Notes: generated by a model from the letters alone, not told the origin. A stretch of 64,000 nucleotides of DNA from Rhodococcus globerulus NBRC 14531 (GCF_001894805.1 NZ_BCWX01000001.1:310001-374000); one strand, 5' to 3'. Counted from the stretch's first letter, positions 1 through 9,337 are shown. Made by a program: numbers and translations.

Positions 1-917
1 AGCGAGCAGTTCAAGCGGCGCCATTGATCGACAAATGTGTCGCGACGTTACCCGAAGCGGTCAAGCAGAAGATCCCTGCTGATCCGGAAACGCTCGTCAA
101 GATCAACTCTGCAATCCAGATCGGAGGTGGTGTGTTGCTGGCCAGCGGCAAAGCGCCCCGCCTTGCGTCGATAGCCCTCGCTGGCAGCCTGGTGCCCACC
201 ACGCTCGTCGGTCACGATTTTTGGAACGAGACCGATCCCTCGGTGCGCGCGATGCAGCGTACGCAGTTTCTCAAGAATGTCAGCTTGCTCGGTGGGTTGA
301 TAATCGCATCCGTCGACACCGAAGGAAAACCATCTCTGGGGTGGCGCGGACGTCGCGCCGCAAAAAAGGCGCGGGCATCGGTTGTCGCTGCACTTCCGCT
401 GGTCGCGGCACAGGGCCATAACGCTGGTTCTCGTGTCGAACATGCAATGGCTGTGGCATCGGAGCGTGGCTCCGAACTCGGCGACACTGCCAAAGCGCAC
501 GGTACGGATTGGATCGAACTGGCCAAGGAACGGGGTTCGGGGATTGCGGAGATCGCAAGCAAACGAGCAGCGGAACTTGGCGAAGCTACAAAGGAGCGCG
601 GGCCGGATCTCTTGGAGGTCGCGCAGAAGCGTGGCTCCGAACTGGCAGAGATGGCGCGCGAGCGAGGCTCCGAACTCGCCGATTCGGCTTTGGAGCGTGG
701 CACCGAACTCGCCGAGACCGCGCGCGAGCGTCGGGCTGAACTGGCAGACTTGACGCGCAAACACAGTGCCGAGATCGCAGAACTTGCACGCGCGAAGAGC
801 AACGACTGGGCCGAGGTTGTATCCGAACAAACCGAGGTGCAGGGAAAGCGCGCACGTAAACGTGCGGAGGCAGCACTCGAAAAGGTTCGCGCCAAGAAGG
901 ACGAATTGGCACACTGA
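1..917 (+). CDS. DoxX-like membrane protein with 11-residue repeat tail (5' partial)
   Basis: The reading frame is open to the left edge, so the true start lies outside the window; the TTG at 24 is only the first start-like codon inside it. Residues 1-125 (counted from that TTG) resemble the DoxX family, with hydrophobic segments and the conserved stretches VGHDFWNE and QRTQFLKNVSLLGG. From about residue 147 to 267 the protein is eleven consecutive 11-residue repeats of the type ERGSELAEMAR, then a basic tail rich in Lys, Arg and Glu. Eleven-residue periodicity suits an amphipathic, possibly membrane-lying helix. DoxX proteins are small membrane proteins linked to redox homeostasis; the tail is not part of the usual family. 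The function of the tail is unknown. Confidence 0.8.
   Translation, partial: RAVQAAPLIDKCVATLPEAVKQKIPADPETLVKINSAIQIGGGVLLASGKAPRLASIALAGSLVPTTLVGHDFWNETDPSVRAMQRTQFLKNVSLLGGLIIASVDTEGKPSLGWRGRRAAKKARASVVAALPLVAAQGHNAGSRVEHAMAVASERGSELGDTAKAHGTDWIELAKERGSGIAEIASKRAAELGEATKERGPDLLEVAQKRGSELAEMARERGSELADSALERGTELAETARERRAELADLTRKHSAEIAELARAKSNDWAEVVSEQTEVQGKRARKRAEAALEKVRAKKDELAH
462..824 (+). repeat. Eleven tandem 33-bp coding repeats
   Basis: Eleven in-frame 33-bp units each encode an 11-residue block, with consensus roughly [E/K]RGSELAE-A[R/K]. The copies have diverged at the DNA level, but the block length never changes, which suggests selection on the helical period rather than recent slippage. 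Confidence 0.85.
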
Positions 918-927
918 ATATGTTGAA

Positions 928-965
928 GAATAGGTCAGGCCACCTTCGGCCGGCCTGACCTATTC
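928..965. terminator. Bidirectional terminator hairpin
   Basis: A perfect 14-bp inverted repeat (928-941 pairing with 952-965, 10-nt loop) lies between the convergent DoxX-like gene and the glutamate decarboxylase gene. The long stem and its placement between two stop codons support a terminator serving both strands. Confidence 0.85.
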
Positions 966-981
966 AGGGTGCATGTGGCGG

Positions 982-2361
982 TCAGTGTGCGAATGCCTTC
1001 CTCGCAGGTCGGTCGGCTGCGCTGTTCCTGAGTTGCTGGACGACTTCGTTGATCGCGGTTACCAGTTTGTATGCGAGGTCTTGACTGAAGCCTTCGCGTA
1101 ACACGATGCGCAGGACGGCGACATCTTCGGCATCTGCGGGCATCGTGTACGCGGGAACTTGGAAGCCGCGTGCTCGCAGTTCGTGGGAGATGTCGAAGAC
1201 GGTGAAGCCTGGGTCGTCGACGACTTCGAAGGACAAGACCGGGATGGCGGTGCCATCGGTGATGATGTGCATGTTGTCTATTTTCGAGATCGCCGCGGAC
1301 AGCATCAGTGCGGTATCGCGTAGAGATTCCATGATCTGGGTGTAACCAGCTACTCCGAGGCGGATGAAGTTGTAATACTGCCCGACGACCTGATTACCTG
1401 ATCGGGAGAAGTTCAGGGTGAAGGTCGGCATGTCTCCGCCGAGGTAGTTGACGCGGAACACCAGATCTTCGGGTAGATACTCCTTCGAGCGCCAGACCAC
1501 GAACCCGATGCCCGGATAGGTCATGCCGTACTTGTGGCCGCTGACGTTGATCGATACAACACGTGGAATCTTGAAGTCCCACTTCAGTTCCGGGTGCAGG
1601 AACGGGACCACGAAGCCACCACTTGCCGCGTCGACATGCAGCGGTACATCTGGGCCGCCGTTGGCCGCGATGTCGTCGAGTGCTGCGGCGATCTCGGCAA
1701 CGGGTTCGAGTTCGCCGGTAAACGTGGTGCCGAGAATCGCGACCACACCGATGGTGTTCTCGTCGACAGCGTCGCGGACCTGTTCGGGGGTGATCACATA
1801 GCGGCCCTTGGCCATGGGAAGGTATTTGGGTTCGACGTCGAAGTAGCGGCAAAATTTTTCCCACACGACCTGGACGTTGCTACCAAGGATGAGATTCGGT
1901 TTCGTAGCGTCTTTGCCTTCCTGCTCGCGGCGTTGGCGCCACCGCCACTTGAGGGCGAGTCCACCGAGCATGACGGCCTCGGAGGAGCCGACCGTGGAGA
2001 CCCCGGTCGCGGAGGCAGGGTCGGATGTCAGTCCTTCTGCGTGGAAGAGGTCGGCAACCATGTTGACGCAACGAGTTTCGATTTCCGCCGTTGCTGGATA
2101 CTCGTCCTTGTCGATCATGTTCTTGTCGAACGTTTCGGCCATCAGACGATCAGCCTGAGGGTCCATCCACGTGGTGACAAAAGTGGCGAGATTCAGTCGT
2201 GAACTACCGTCGAGCATCAACTCGTCGTGGATGAACCGGTATGCCGCTTCGGGATCGGATTCGGCTTTGGGTAGTCGTAGCGCGGGAATCGGATCCGTGC
2301 CGAGCCTGCCGGTGTACGCAGGTGCGAGGGTTTCGGTGGGAGCTGCAAAAATATCTGACAT
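982..2361 (-). CDS. gadB: Glutamate decarboxylase
   Basis: PLP-dependent enzyme converting L-glutamate to GABA and CO2 while consuming a proton, usually cytosolic and linked to acid resistance or GABA metabolism. The 459 residues match the usual length of about 460-466. The PLP lysine is K277 in SGHKYG, and D244 in HVDAASGG is the conserved residue near the PLP ring. A GGAGGA ribosome-binding site lies just upstream of the ATG at 2361. It is the last of four co-directional genes, 84 bp after the YhgE-like gene, and ends at the hairpin 928-965. No glutamate/GABA antiporter gene is adjacent, unlike in enterobacterial acid-resistance systems. Confidence 0.95.
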   Translation of the reverse strand: MSDIFAAPTETLAPAYTGRLGTDPIPALRLPKAESDPEAAYRFIHDELMLDGSSRLNLATFVTTWMDPQADRLMAETFDKNMIDKDEYPATAEIETRCVNMVADLFHAEGLTSDPASATGVSTVGSSEAVMLGGLALKWRWRQRREQEGKDATKPNLILGSNVQVVWEKFCRYFDVEPKYLPMAKGRYVITPEQVRDAVDENTIGVVAILGTTFTGELEPVAEIAAALDDIAANGGPDVPLHVDAASGGFVVPFLHPELKWDFKIPRVVSINVSGHKYGMTYPGIGFVVWRSKEYLPEDLVFRVNYLGGDMPTFTLNFSRSGNQVVGQYYNFIRLGVAGYTQIMESLRDTALMLSAAISKIDNMHIITDGTAIPVLSFEVVDDPGFTVFDISHELRARGFQVPAYTMPADAEDVAVLRIVLREGFSQDLAYKLVTAINEVVQQLRNSAADRPARKAFAH

Positions 2362-2445
2362 CTTTCTCCTCCAATAGTCGAACGAGCGATTGCGGATCAG
2401 TCGGACAGTCCAGAATCGAGTCGGAAGTTGTAGCGCCGCAGCGCT

Positions 2446-4431
2446 CTACACTTCGATCGACGGGTACAGACGTTCCATCGTGTAGCGGCGATTGCGGCGT
2501 ACCGAGAGTGCGCTGATGCTCATCGATACGAGCAGAATGCCGGAAAGGACGGCGATTGCTGTCCAGAGTCGCGAATCGACGTGTTCGGCGGTGATGAGTT
2601 GCCGGAGTCCGTTGACGGTATACGTCATCGGGTCGAACGGATGGATGTATTGAAATGGCGTAGCTGTCGTCGGTACCGGATAGATTCCGCCGGCGGAGAC
2701 CAACTGCAGCATCAGGAAGGCCAAGGTCACCACTCGGCCGACTGCAACTCCGAAGAGAGCATTGAACATCTGAATCATCGCCAGATAGGTCGCCGAGACC
2801 AGCATCAGGAACAGGATCGTTCCTGGAACGTGTTTGACGTCCAGGCCCACTCCGATGTGTACCACTGCGTACATGGTGATCACTTGGAGGATGCCGATGA
2901 GCAGTGCCGGCCAGTACGAGGCCAGAACTGTTCGATACAGGCCAAGATTGCTGATGGTTGCGCGGGATTGCAACGGGGTCAACAACATCCAGGTGATAAT
3001 GCAGCCGACGAACAAGGCCAACGACAGGAAGAACGGTGCGAATCCCGTACCGAACGTTGGCGCCTCGTTCGTGTAGTCCTGCTTGAGTGCGACTGGAGTG
3101 GACAGGGTGTCCGCGGTAGCTGTGCGTTGATCGTCAGTCCAAATCGGTACCTGCCCGGCGCCCTTTGCGAGTGCGTCGGCCAGTTCATCCGAGCCCGATT
3201 GCAGTTCCACCATTCCCGAAGCGAGCTGATCGGCTCCGCTCGCGAGCGCGATACTGCCATCGGTCAATTGGATCAGCCCGGAGTTCAAAGTCGTGGCTCC
3301 GGAACTGAGCTGGTCGGCGCCGTCGCGTAGTTGCCGCACGTCTGAAGCCAGTCCACCGTTTTGCAGGAGTGCGAGTCCGGATTGCAGGGGACTGGTTGGA
3401 TCCGTCAACTGGTATTCGAGTGCGCGTGCGTCTTCGCTGAGGCGACTGATTTCCGCTTGTAGTGCGGCAGTGTCACTTTGGGGTTGTGCTGCAGCGAGTG
3501 GGGTGAGTGCTGCAACGGCCTGTTGTGCGAGAGGATCTGTGCTGGGCCCGAGAAGGTCGAGCACCCGCTGGACCTCTGGTGAGACGGTGACTTGTGGCGG
3601 CTGGGGGAGGCGATCGCCGAGAGCAGTGAGGGACTGCCTCAGCTGTGCCGCTTGGGCTCCGAGGTCGGGCACGTTGCTGGAGTCGAGGGCGTTGAGCAAT
3701 GGATCCGCGACACCGTCGATCGCCGTGGCAAGCTGGCCGGCGCCTGCTGCGAGCTGCGCAGACCCATCGCGTGCGGTGACCATGTTCGTGGAGAGCTCAT
3801 CGGCACCGGAGCTGAGTTGATCCGCTCCGGCCTTGGCTGTGTCGATACCGTTCGCGAGGGTCTTTGCTCCGTCGGCAGCCTGGCCCAGGCCCGAACCGGC
3901 GGTCTGTAGACCTGTCAGGACCTGGCCGACGCCTTGGGCGCCGATGGTCGAGTTGACCTGGTTGATGACCTGTTCGGAGGCGTCTTGACCGATGATGGTG
4001 GCCAGATAATTATTGGCGTCGTTGAAGGTGAAGGTGAGATCGGCCTTCTCGGGGTTGTCACCGTTGGGTGATTCGACAGCGTCGCTGAAGTTCTCGGGCA
4101 AGGTGATCGTGAAATAGTACTTGCCACTGGAGAGCCCGGCTTGGGCTTCTTGATCCGAGACCTCCGCCAAATCAAGTTGTCCGGAGGCGATGAGCGATTT
4201 GACGACTTGATCGCCGGCGTCGACTTGTTGTCCTGTCGATGTTCGTCCCGAGTCGTTGTTGACAATCGCCGCGGGGATTTTGTTCACCTCGCCGAAGGGG
4301 TTCCAGAAGGCCCACAAGTACATCGCGCCGTACAGCAGCGGCAACAAGATGATGGTGACGATCGCGATTCGTGGCAGGGTGCCGCGGGAATAGCGTTTGA
4401 CATCGCTGCCCAGAGATATACCTGCGAGCAT
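2446..4431 (-). CDS. YhgE/Pip family membrane protein (ABC-2-like permease)
   Basis: 661-residue protein with the YhgE/Pip layout. One N-terminal membrane segment (about residues 22-42) is followed by the conserved NKIPAAIVNNDSG stretch. Next comes a long extracytoplasmic region with repeats such as QLSSGADEL typical of this family's helical stalk, and then about five membrane segments from roughly residue 470. YhgE/Pip proteins resemble ABC-2 permeases and include a phage-infection protein and type VII secretion-associated proteins. The start lies 3 bp after the stop of the ATPase-like gene, so the two are almost certainly translated from one message. The substrate is unknown. Confidence 0.85.
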   Translation of the reverse strand: MLAGISLGSDVKRYSRGTLPRIAIVTIILLPLLYGAMYLWAFWNPFGEVNKIPAAIVNNDSGRTSTGQQVDAGDQVVKSLIASGQLDLAEVSDQEAQAGLSSGKYYFTITLPENFSDAVESPNGDNPEKADLTFTFNDANNYLATIIGQDASEQVINQVNSTIGAQGVGQVLTGLQTAGSGLGQAADGAKTLANGIDTAKAGADQLSSGADELSTNMVTARDGSAQLAAGAGQLATAIDGVADPLLNALDSSNVPDLGAQAAQLRQSLTALGDRLPQPPQVTVSPEVQRVLDLLGPSTDPLAQQAVAALTPLAAAQPQSDTAALQAEISRLSEDARALEYQLTDPTSPLQSGLALLQNGGLASDVRQLRDGADQLSSGATTLNSGLIQLTDGSIALASGADQLASGMVELQSGSDELADALAKGAGQVPIWTDDQRTATADTLSTPVALKQDYTNEAPTFGTGFAPFFLSLALFVGCIITWMLLTPLQSRATISNLGLYRTVLASYWPALLIGILQVITMYAVVHIGVGLDVKHVPGTILFLMLVSATYLAMIQMFNALFGVAVGRVVTLAFLMLQLVSAGGIYPVPTTATPFQYIHPFDPMTYTVNGLRQLITAEHVDSRLWTAIAVLSGILLVSMSISALSVRRNRRYTMERLYPSIEV

Positions 4432-4434
4432 CAG

Positions 4435-5256
4435 TCACCTTCCTTCGGTCATAACGCCGATATCGCCGGCTCCGAGCAATCCGTGCATGTTCACCACGGC
4501 GTGGACGCCGGTATCAGGCGGGAGTGCGTTGACATCTGCAGTGATCACCGACTGGTGCTCGCCGAGTGCAACAAGCCGTTGCAGCAAGGCGGCTCTCTCG
4601 AGGTCGTCGGCGATTTTGTCGATGCGCCCGACAACGAGCAATGGCGGGCGTTTGGTGTTCGCGACGGCGATCCGCAACAACAATTGTTGGATTTCGGGAA
4701 GGTCGTCGACGAAGGCATTGAGCGGGGGTAATTCGATGTCACCGAACGTGTCCGCGCACATGTTCGCGACTTCTACCTCGCTCGCGCGGGGAACGATTTT
4801 GTACCACGGAGAATTCCATCGCAGTTGTTCGGTCACCATGTCACGTACGGTCACCGACGGTCGGACGTCGTCGAGTTCGTTCAGACATGCGATCGCCGAG
4901 ATGGCCAAGATTCTTGTCGGATTGTCGTAGCCGAGTACGGCTAATGTCCCCGCGGACAATCGCATTCGTCCGCACAGTGTCATCAGCAAGGCGGTTCGCG
5001 CGGCGCCGGCCTGCGCAGCCAGCACCGTCACACCGCCTGCGTCGATATCCATATCGAGTGGACCGAACACGTGGCCCCACGGTCCGTGTAATTCGATGCC
5101 CCGAGCGGAGACCAATGTCCCCGCCGCTGCTTCGGCGGGTAATTGCCAACTCTCTGAACTGGTTTCAACCAATTTGAGGCCTCCCGACCTTGGTGCGGCA
5201 CGGCGGCGCGGAGCTACGCGAGAGGTCCCCGGTGGGTTCGTCTCGTGGAGGATCAC
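4435..5256 (-). CDS. ABC ATPase-like protein with degenerate nucleotide-binding motifs
   Basis: 273 residues with the fold pattern of an ABC ATPase, but the catalytic motifs are lost. The Walker A position reads AQAGAARTALL, with Gly-to-Ala changes and Arg in place of Lys. The Walker B position reads LLVVGRID, lacking Asp and Glu. The signature region LPEIQQLLLRIAVA keeps only the QQ and hydrophobic pattern. An internal GTLAVLGYDNP matches the strand after Walker A in real ABC proteins. It sits between the amidohydrolase (16 bp upstream) and YhgE (3 bp downstream). I infer a non-hydrolysing partner of the YhgE protein. The frame is otherwise clean, so this looks like a maintained protein and not a recent pseudogene. 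Confidence 0.75.
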   Translation of the reverse strand: MILHETNPPGTSRVAPRRRAAPRSGGLKLVETSSESWQLPAEAAAGTLVSARGIELHGPWGHVFGPLDMDIDAGGVTVLAAQAGAARTALLMTLCGRMRLSAGTLAVLGYDNPTRILAISAIACLNELDDVRPSVTVRDMVTEQLRWNSPWYKIVPRASEVEVANMCADTFGDIELPPLNAFVDDLPEIQQLLLRIAVANTKRPPLLVVGRIDKIADDLERAALLQRLVALGEHQSVITADVNALPPDTGVHAVVNMHGLLGAGDIGVMTEGR

Positions 5257-5272
5257 GCATCGACGAGAGATG

Positions 5273-6553
5273 TCACAAAGTGTCTTTCACTACCTGGCCG
5301 TTCTTGACGATGACCCTTAGGCTCTTGCCTGGCTCTGCGAGCAGGTTGAGGTCCTCGAGTGGATTTCCGTCGACGAGTAGGACATCTGCCCAGGCGCCCT
5401 CGGTGATTACTCCGAGTGGTGCCTGCCTGTAGGGATCCCGCTCGCCGGCGAGCCGGAAGAGTTCGGCATTTCCGGAGGTGAGCATCCGAAGGGCGTCGAC
5501 ATTGCTGTAATGGTCGCCGAGTCGGGCGGCCATCTCGCTCTGCCGGGGCGCGATCTGCGGTTCGAGCAAAAGATCTGTGCCCCAGGCTGTTTTGACGCCG
5601 TGTTTGCGGGCCCAGCTGTATACGTCATCGGTACCGGTGCAGATCTCGCGGTCCTTTTCTGCACGGCTAGGGTCGGGGTAGTGATGATCGCCCAAGGCGA
5701 AGGGCTGCATCGAAAGCCAAATGTCCTTCTCGGCCATCAGCGCGATCGTCGCCTCGTCGGCGAGATGGCCGTGTTCGATGGACTTCACGCCGGCATCGAT
5801 CGCGCGGCGAATGCCGGTGACGTTGTAGACATGGGTAGCGACGTAGGTTCCGTAGTCGGTGGCGGCATTCACCGCTGCACGAAGTTCGGGATCGGTGAAC
5901 TGGACTGTGTAGAGAGGGTCGTACATCGACGCTGCGCCGCCGCCGACCATCATCTTGATTTGTGAGGCACCCTTTTTGAGTTGTTCGCGAACTGCGGCCA
6001 ATACTCGCTCCGGACCGTCTGCGACGCGCATGAAGCCGATTTCTTCGGCCCGACTTTGCTTTCCGCCCAAAGCGGTGGGGCATTCGTAGACGAATCCGAA
6101 GTCGCCGTGCCCGCTGGTCTGCGAAATAGCGGCCTGGGAGGGATAGATTCGAGGTCCCTCGAACAGTCCCCGGTCGATGACCGATTTGATGCTACTGGTG
6201 TCGCCGGCCATGTCCCGGACCGTGGTGAACCCGCGGTGGAGCATGTTCTTTGCCTCGGCGAGGCCATTGAGCGCGATATGCGCTTCGCTGCCCATCACCA
6301 TATCCATGTATGAATTGGCGTTGCCGACCAGATGCACGTGAGCGTCGCTCATACCCGGCATCAAGACTCGATTTCCACCGTCGATGACGGTGGTCTCTCG
6401 GCTCGGGTCGTCTCCGATCGGGGATTGCGAGACTCCCGCAATCGTCTCTCCGTCAATCAGCACGTCACCCGAAACTACTGTCGCAGCGACGCCGTCGAAG
6501 ATACGAACATTGCGGAACAGTAAACGATGTCCAGCTTTTGAAGGGGCTGTCAT
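5273..6553 (-). CDS. Amidohydrolase family protein (imidazolonepropionase-like)
   Basis: About 426 residues of the metal-dependent amidohydrolase superfamily (TIM barrel with flanking beta sandwich). Visible metal and active-site motifs are DAHVHL after strand 1, ATHVYN and IEHGHLAD for later His ligands, and TAWGTDLL carrying the late catalytic Asp. The family includes prolidase-like peptidases, imidazolonepropionases and various amidases, so the substrate cannot be named. I prefer the ATG at 6553; a GTG three codons earlier (6562) is also possible, and neither has a good ribosome-binding site. It is the first gene of the four-gene minus-strand run ending with gadB. Confidence 0.85.
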   Translation of the reverse strand: MTAPSKAGHRLLFRNVRIFDGVAATVVSGDVLIDGETIAGVSQSPIGDDPSRETTVIDGGNRVLMPGMSDAHVHLVGNANSYMDMVMGSEAHIALNGLAEAKNMLHRGFTTVRDMAGDTSSIKSVIDRGLFEGPRIYPSQAAISQTSGHGDFGFVYECPTALGGKQSRAEEIGFMRVADGPERVLAAVREQLKKGASQIKMMVGGGAASMYDPLYTVQFTDPELRAAVNAATDYGTYVATHVYNVTGIRRAIDAGVKSIEHGHLADEATIALMAEKDIWLSMQPFALGDHHYPDPSRAEKDREICTGTDDVYSWARKHGVKTAWGTDLLLEPQIAPRQSEMAARLGDHYSNVDALRMLTSGNAELFRLAGERDPYRQAPLGVITEGAWADVLLVDGNPLEDLNLLAEPGKSLRVIVKNGQVVKDTL

Positions 6554-6731
6554 AACTCGCACGCTAACAGTGAAATTCGGACATTGAGGGCAAATAACGA
6601 AAAATCACCCTATTGATTCGGTAACGATCAGACCTGGCGAACCGATCCGGAGATGCCGTCGTAGACGGGGGGTATGCGCAAAATCTCGGATCCTCGAAAT
6701 ATTATGTCGGAGTTGAACTACACTGCGGCGC

Positions 6732-7373
6732 ATGCTGATTCACCCGACATTACGGATGCAGTCCTGGGGCTTCGTGATCGGATCGACTCTCTTCGCGCTC
6801 GGTTCGGCACCCTTCCTTTCGTCGCTCTTCGGCGCCGCCCTCGCGAACGTTTTCTTTTTCGCCGGGTCCTGGTTTTTCACCGGCGCCGCGTTTATCCAGT
6901 TGATACTCAGTGGATCGGCCACTACTTCCGACTCCGGTAAGCCTGCAATCCGTGCCGTGTGGTTATCGGCAGCAGTGCAGCTTCTCGGCACGATACTGTT
7001 CAACATCAGTACCGGTTCAGCTCTGCACGACCTCAACGTGCAAGGAGAAATGCACCTCGTCTGGAATCCCAACGCGGAGGGCTCCATCGCATTCCTCGTT
7101 TCGAGCGGTCTTGCTGTGCTTATCCTATGGCGCGCGAAGACGTACTGGGCGCCGCGATCGACGGAATGGCAAAGCGTCTGGCTCAACACATTCGGATCCA
7201 TTGCTTTCGGCGTATCTGCCGTCGGATCGTTCATACTCCGTGACGGAAATACACTTGATCCCAATATGGCCAATATCGGCACCTTCGTCGGTGCGTTGTT
7301 CTTCCTGTTCGCCTCCGCGGTATTCCTGGGAAAAAGCACCCGGCCAGTGTCGGCAATGGCAGAAGCGGTCTGA
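6732..7373 (+). CDS. Hypothetical multi-pass membrane protein (YrhK-like)
   Basis: 213 residues with about five to six hydrophobic segments, including AALANVFFFAGSWFFTGAAF and VGALFFLFASAVFL. The alternation of short loops and Ser/Gly/Phe-rich helices recalls proteins with YrhK-like domains, but this is a weak recognition. It is transcribed divergently from the amidohydrolase gene across a 178-bp gap and faces the Ntn-hydrolase gene. No Shine-Dalgarno sequence is obvious before the ATG. Function unknown. Confidence 0.7.
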   Translation: MLIHPTLRMQSWGFVIGSTLFALGSAPFLSSLFGAALANVFFFAGSWFFTGAAFIQLILSGSATTSDSGKPAIRAVWLSAAVQLLGTILFNISTGSALHDLNVQGEMHLVWNPNAEGSIAFLVSSGLAVLILWRAKTYWAPRSTEWQSVWLNTFGSIAFGVSAVGSFILRDGNTLDPNMANIGTFVGALFFLFASAVFLGKSTRPVSAMAEAV

Positions 7374-7450
7374 GTGCACCAGTTTCATCACCGTGAGGAA
7401 ACAGCGGTGCGTACGTGAGGAATCGTGAGACACGATCGAGCAATGTTTAT

Positions 7451-7521
7451 CGCGCGATATGATCGCGCGAATACCGGCGGTTATGTGCGCTGCCCATATC
7501 TTGCAAGCGCATATAACCACC
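7451..7521. terminator. Two adjacent hairpins between convergent genes
   Basis: First is a perfect 8-bp inverted repeat, CGCGCGAT at 7451-7458 with ATCGCGCG at 7462-7469. Second is a 16-bp arm at 7476-7491 pairing with 7506-7521 with two mismatches. They lie between the stops of the membrane protein gene and the first Ntn-hydrolase gene, which fits a bidirectional terminator. Confidence 0.65.
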
Positions 7522-7538
7522 GATGATTCGGGTACCGA

Positions 7539-8528
7539 TCAGGACGGTAGGGCGAGGAATTTCAAAGGTGCGGTCTCATCGAAGCGGCCGGTGACATTTC
7601 CGGCCAGCCCACCCTCGAGAGCGGTGTCCCCGATCAGGTCGAGCTTGCCGGCGGGAGCGCCCTCCTCGAAGTTCAATTCACTCAATTCGACCCAGACGAC
7701 ATTGGGTCGAGTTGTCGACTCGAAGACGTACCGCTTGTTGGTGAGGTCGGAGACGGTCTGCCAAATCGTCTGCGACGCGTTCGGCTTGTCGGGATCAGGG
7801 ATGCGGAACGGTTGCGCGGTGTTACGGATGACGCTGAACATGCCGGCGATTGCCTCGAGTTGGCTCTTGGGTTCGGGAAGGCGTCCGACGTAATACGCTG
7901 CGCGCGCGAACCTGTCGGAGGCCACTGTGGTTCCGGGAAGTGGCCTGTCTCCACCGAACCCTTGGACCTGCTTCAATAGTTCGATCTGCTTGTCGTAGGT
8001 GGGGGAGTTGGTCATCACGCGGTAGTCACGGCTGTGCCACACGTTGGGCTTTCCGTCGATGTACTCGATGACTACGGAGTCGCCGTTCCCATCGACCAAC
8101 GCGAGGTGCACCGCGGGTACTTCACCGGTGCTCGGGTCTCCCAGCGGGACGACTTGGACACTGGTGTCCTCGATCCAGGCCACTGCTTCGTCGACGGTTG
8201 CGAAGTTGTCGAGGAAGTACTGCATCCAGACCGCCATGCTCAAGGCGGGTTTGCTTTTGTCGTGCTCGCCGTACGTTGATTCGGAGAGCCAGAGGATATG
8301 CCCGGCGAGGCCAACTTCGTTCATCCCGTCGACGGTCATCATGTCGTACGCGCCTGCCACGACGCTGCCGTATCGGGCTACCCAGGACAGTTGGCCGCCG
8401 ACGCCGTCGTCTCGTTTGATCCCCCGAGGCATAACCCACAGGTTCGTGGCGGTATCCCGGTGGTAGTCCATGTTTCGACCGACGAGAACCGCTCCGCCGG
8501 GTTCATTCCAGATGACGCGAGTGCACAT
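7539..8528 (-). CDS. Choloylglycine hydrolase / penicillin V acylase family Ntn-hydrolase, copy 1
   Basis: 329 residues. Cys2 (start MCTRVIW) would become the N-terminal nucleophile after removal of the initiator Met, as in linear amide C-N hydrolases. RNMDYHRD carries the conserved Asp, and VMTNSPTYDKQ carries the Asn region of the oxyanion hole. The family cleaves bile-salt amides, penicillin V or N-acyl-homoserine lactones; the sequence does not say which. No signal peptide is possible because the Cys must be N-terminal, so the enzyme is cytoplasmic. A gene roughly 75-80% identical by eye lies at 9696-10685 in the opposite orientation. Confidence 0.88.
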   Translation of the reverse strand: MCTRVIWNEPGGAVLVGRNMDYHRDTATNLWVMPRGIKRDDGVGGQLSWVARYGSVVAGAYDMMTVDGMNEVGLAGHILWLSESTYGEHDKSKPALSMAVWMQYFLDNFATVDEAVAWIEDTSVQVVPLGDPSTGEVPAVHLALVDGNGDSVVIEYIDGKPNVWHSRDYRVMTNSPTYDKQIELLKQVQGFGGDRPLPGTTVASDRFARAAYYVGRLPEPKSQLEAIAGMFSVIRNTAQPFRIPDPDKPNASQTIWQTVSDLTNKRYVFESTTRPNVVWVELSELNFEEGAPAGKLDLIGDTALEGGLAGNVTGRFDETAPLKFLALPS

Positions 8529-9337
8529 ACTTTCACCTTCCCTGGATCAGATGTGGGACGAATCAACTGCTCAGGCAATGGTTATTGGAATGCCCTCCGA
8601 TTTTGGCGCACGAGGTCCGCAACTCGGCAGGCGAGCGTACGATTCATCTGCGTTATCGGTGGATAGTCCGTAGTCGCTGTGAACAATCGAGTCCAATGAC
8701 CAGCAGCGCGAATTACCCCGCCGGTCTTCATGAGGTATCTGCTTTTCACCTCCGTGTACAGGCGCCTCGCTGCCGTTTTCGACGTATGTCGCGGATCAAC
8801 GCGTTCCAAGAATTGCCGTCTGGTAAAGGGTCTGAAAGAAGATGTGTGCAGGCAACTCTCCTTTGTTTTGTATCACGAGTCACGTGTTTGCATGGGCATA
8901 CGGCACATTGGCTAGGGGTGAAATCGTGGGTGAATTTCGCGATTTAGTGCGTGATGTACACGCATGATGTGTCAGGCGAACGGCACCTGCCGCATGTAGC
9001 AAGTGGTCGATCGGCCGGCCGGACAAAGGCAGTGACAAGGAGGGTGGTTAGTCTAAGAATTCGCCCTAATCGACCATCGCGCTGCGTCTCACGTGTTAGA
9101 TTTCGATTGTTCCAATCTTTGTCGTAGCGCCCGCCGAGTCCGGCTCGGATTTCTCGGGCAAGTTTTTGTGACTGTGCCGACCAGCCGTCCTCGTAGACAC
9201 GGATGTCTGGATCAATTCCTCAATGGTCGGCGAACCGTAACCGCGGGCAGTCTCACGCACGCGAAGTTTCCCGCTCGGAAAGCACGCATCCTCGCAGACC
9301 GATTACTCACCGACTGCGGCGACGAAAGGTAGCTCCC
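8529..9337. other. 809-bp intergenic region between divergent hydrolase genes
   Basis: No convincing gene. Short frames at 8585-8947 and 9093-9332 have unstructured, Arg-rich translations without recognisable domains. The segment must hold the promoters of the copy 1 hydrolase (minus strand) and of the LapA-like gene (plus strand). I see no strong palindrome. Confidence 0.5.

Noticed and set aside
462-824. CRISPR array or minisatellite
   Set aside because: The repeats are contiguous, in frame, diverged and lack spacers; they encode protein.
48-914. Long minus-strand frames (also 212-895) opposite the DoxX-like gene
   Set aside because: They are antisense to the 33-bp repeats, which keep several frames open; the translations are Arg/Ser/Cys-rich without domains.
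2581-3330. 249-codon plus-strand frame
   Set aside because: Antisense shadow of the YhgE gene; no ribosome-binding site or domain.
8585-9332. Two plus-strand frames in the acylase spacer
   Set aside because: No ribosome-binding sites, unstructured composition, no domain.
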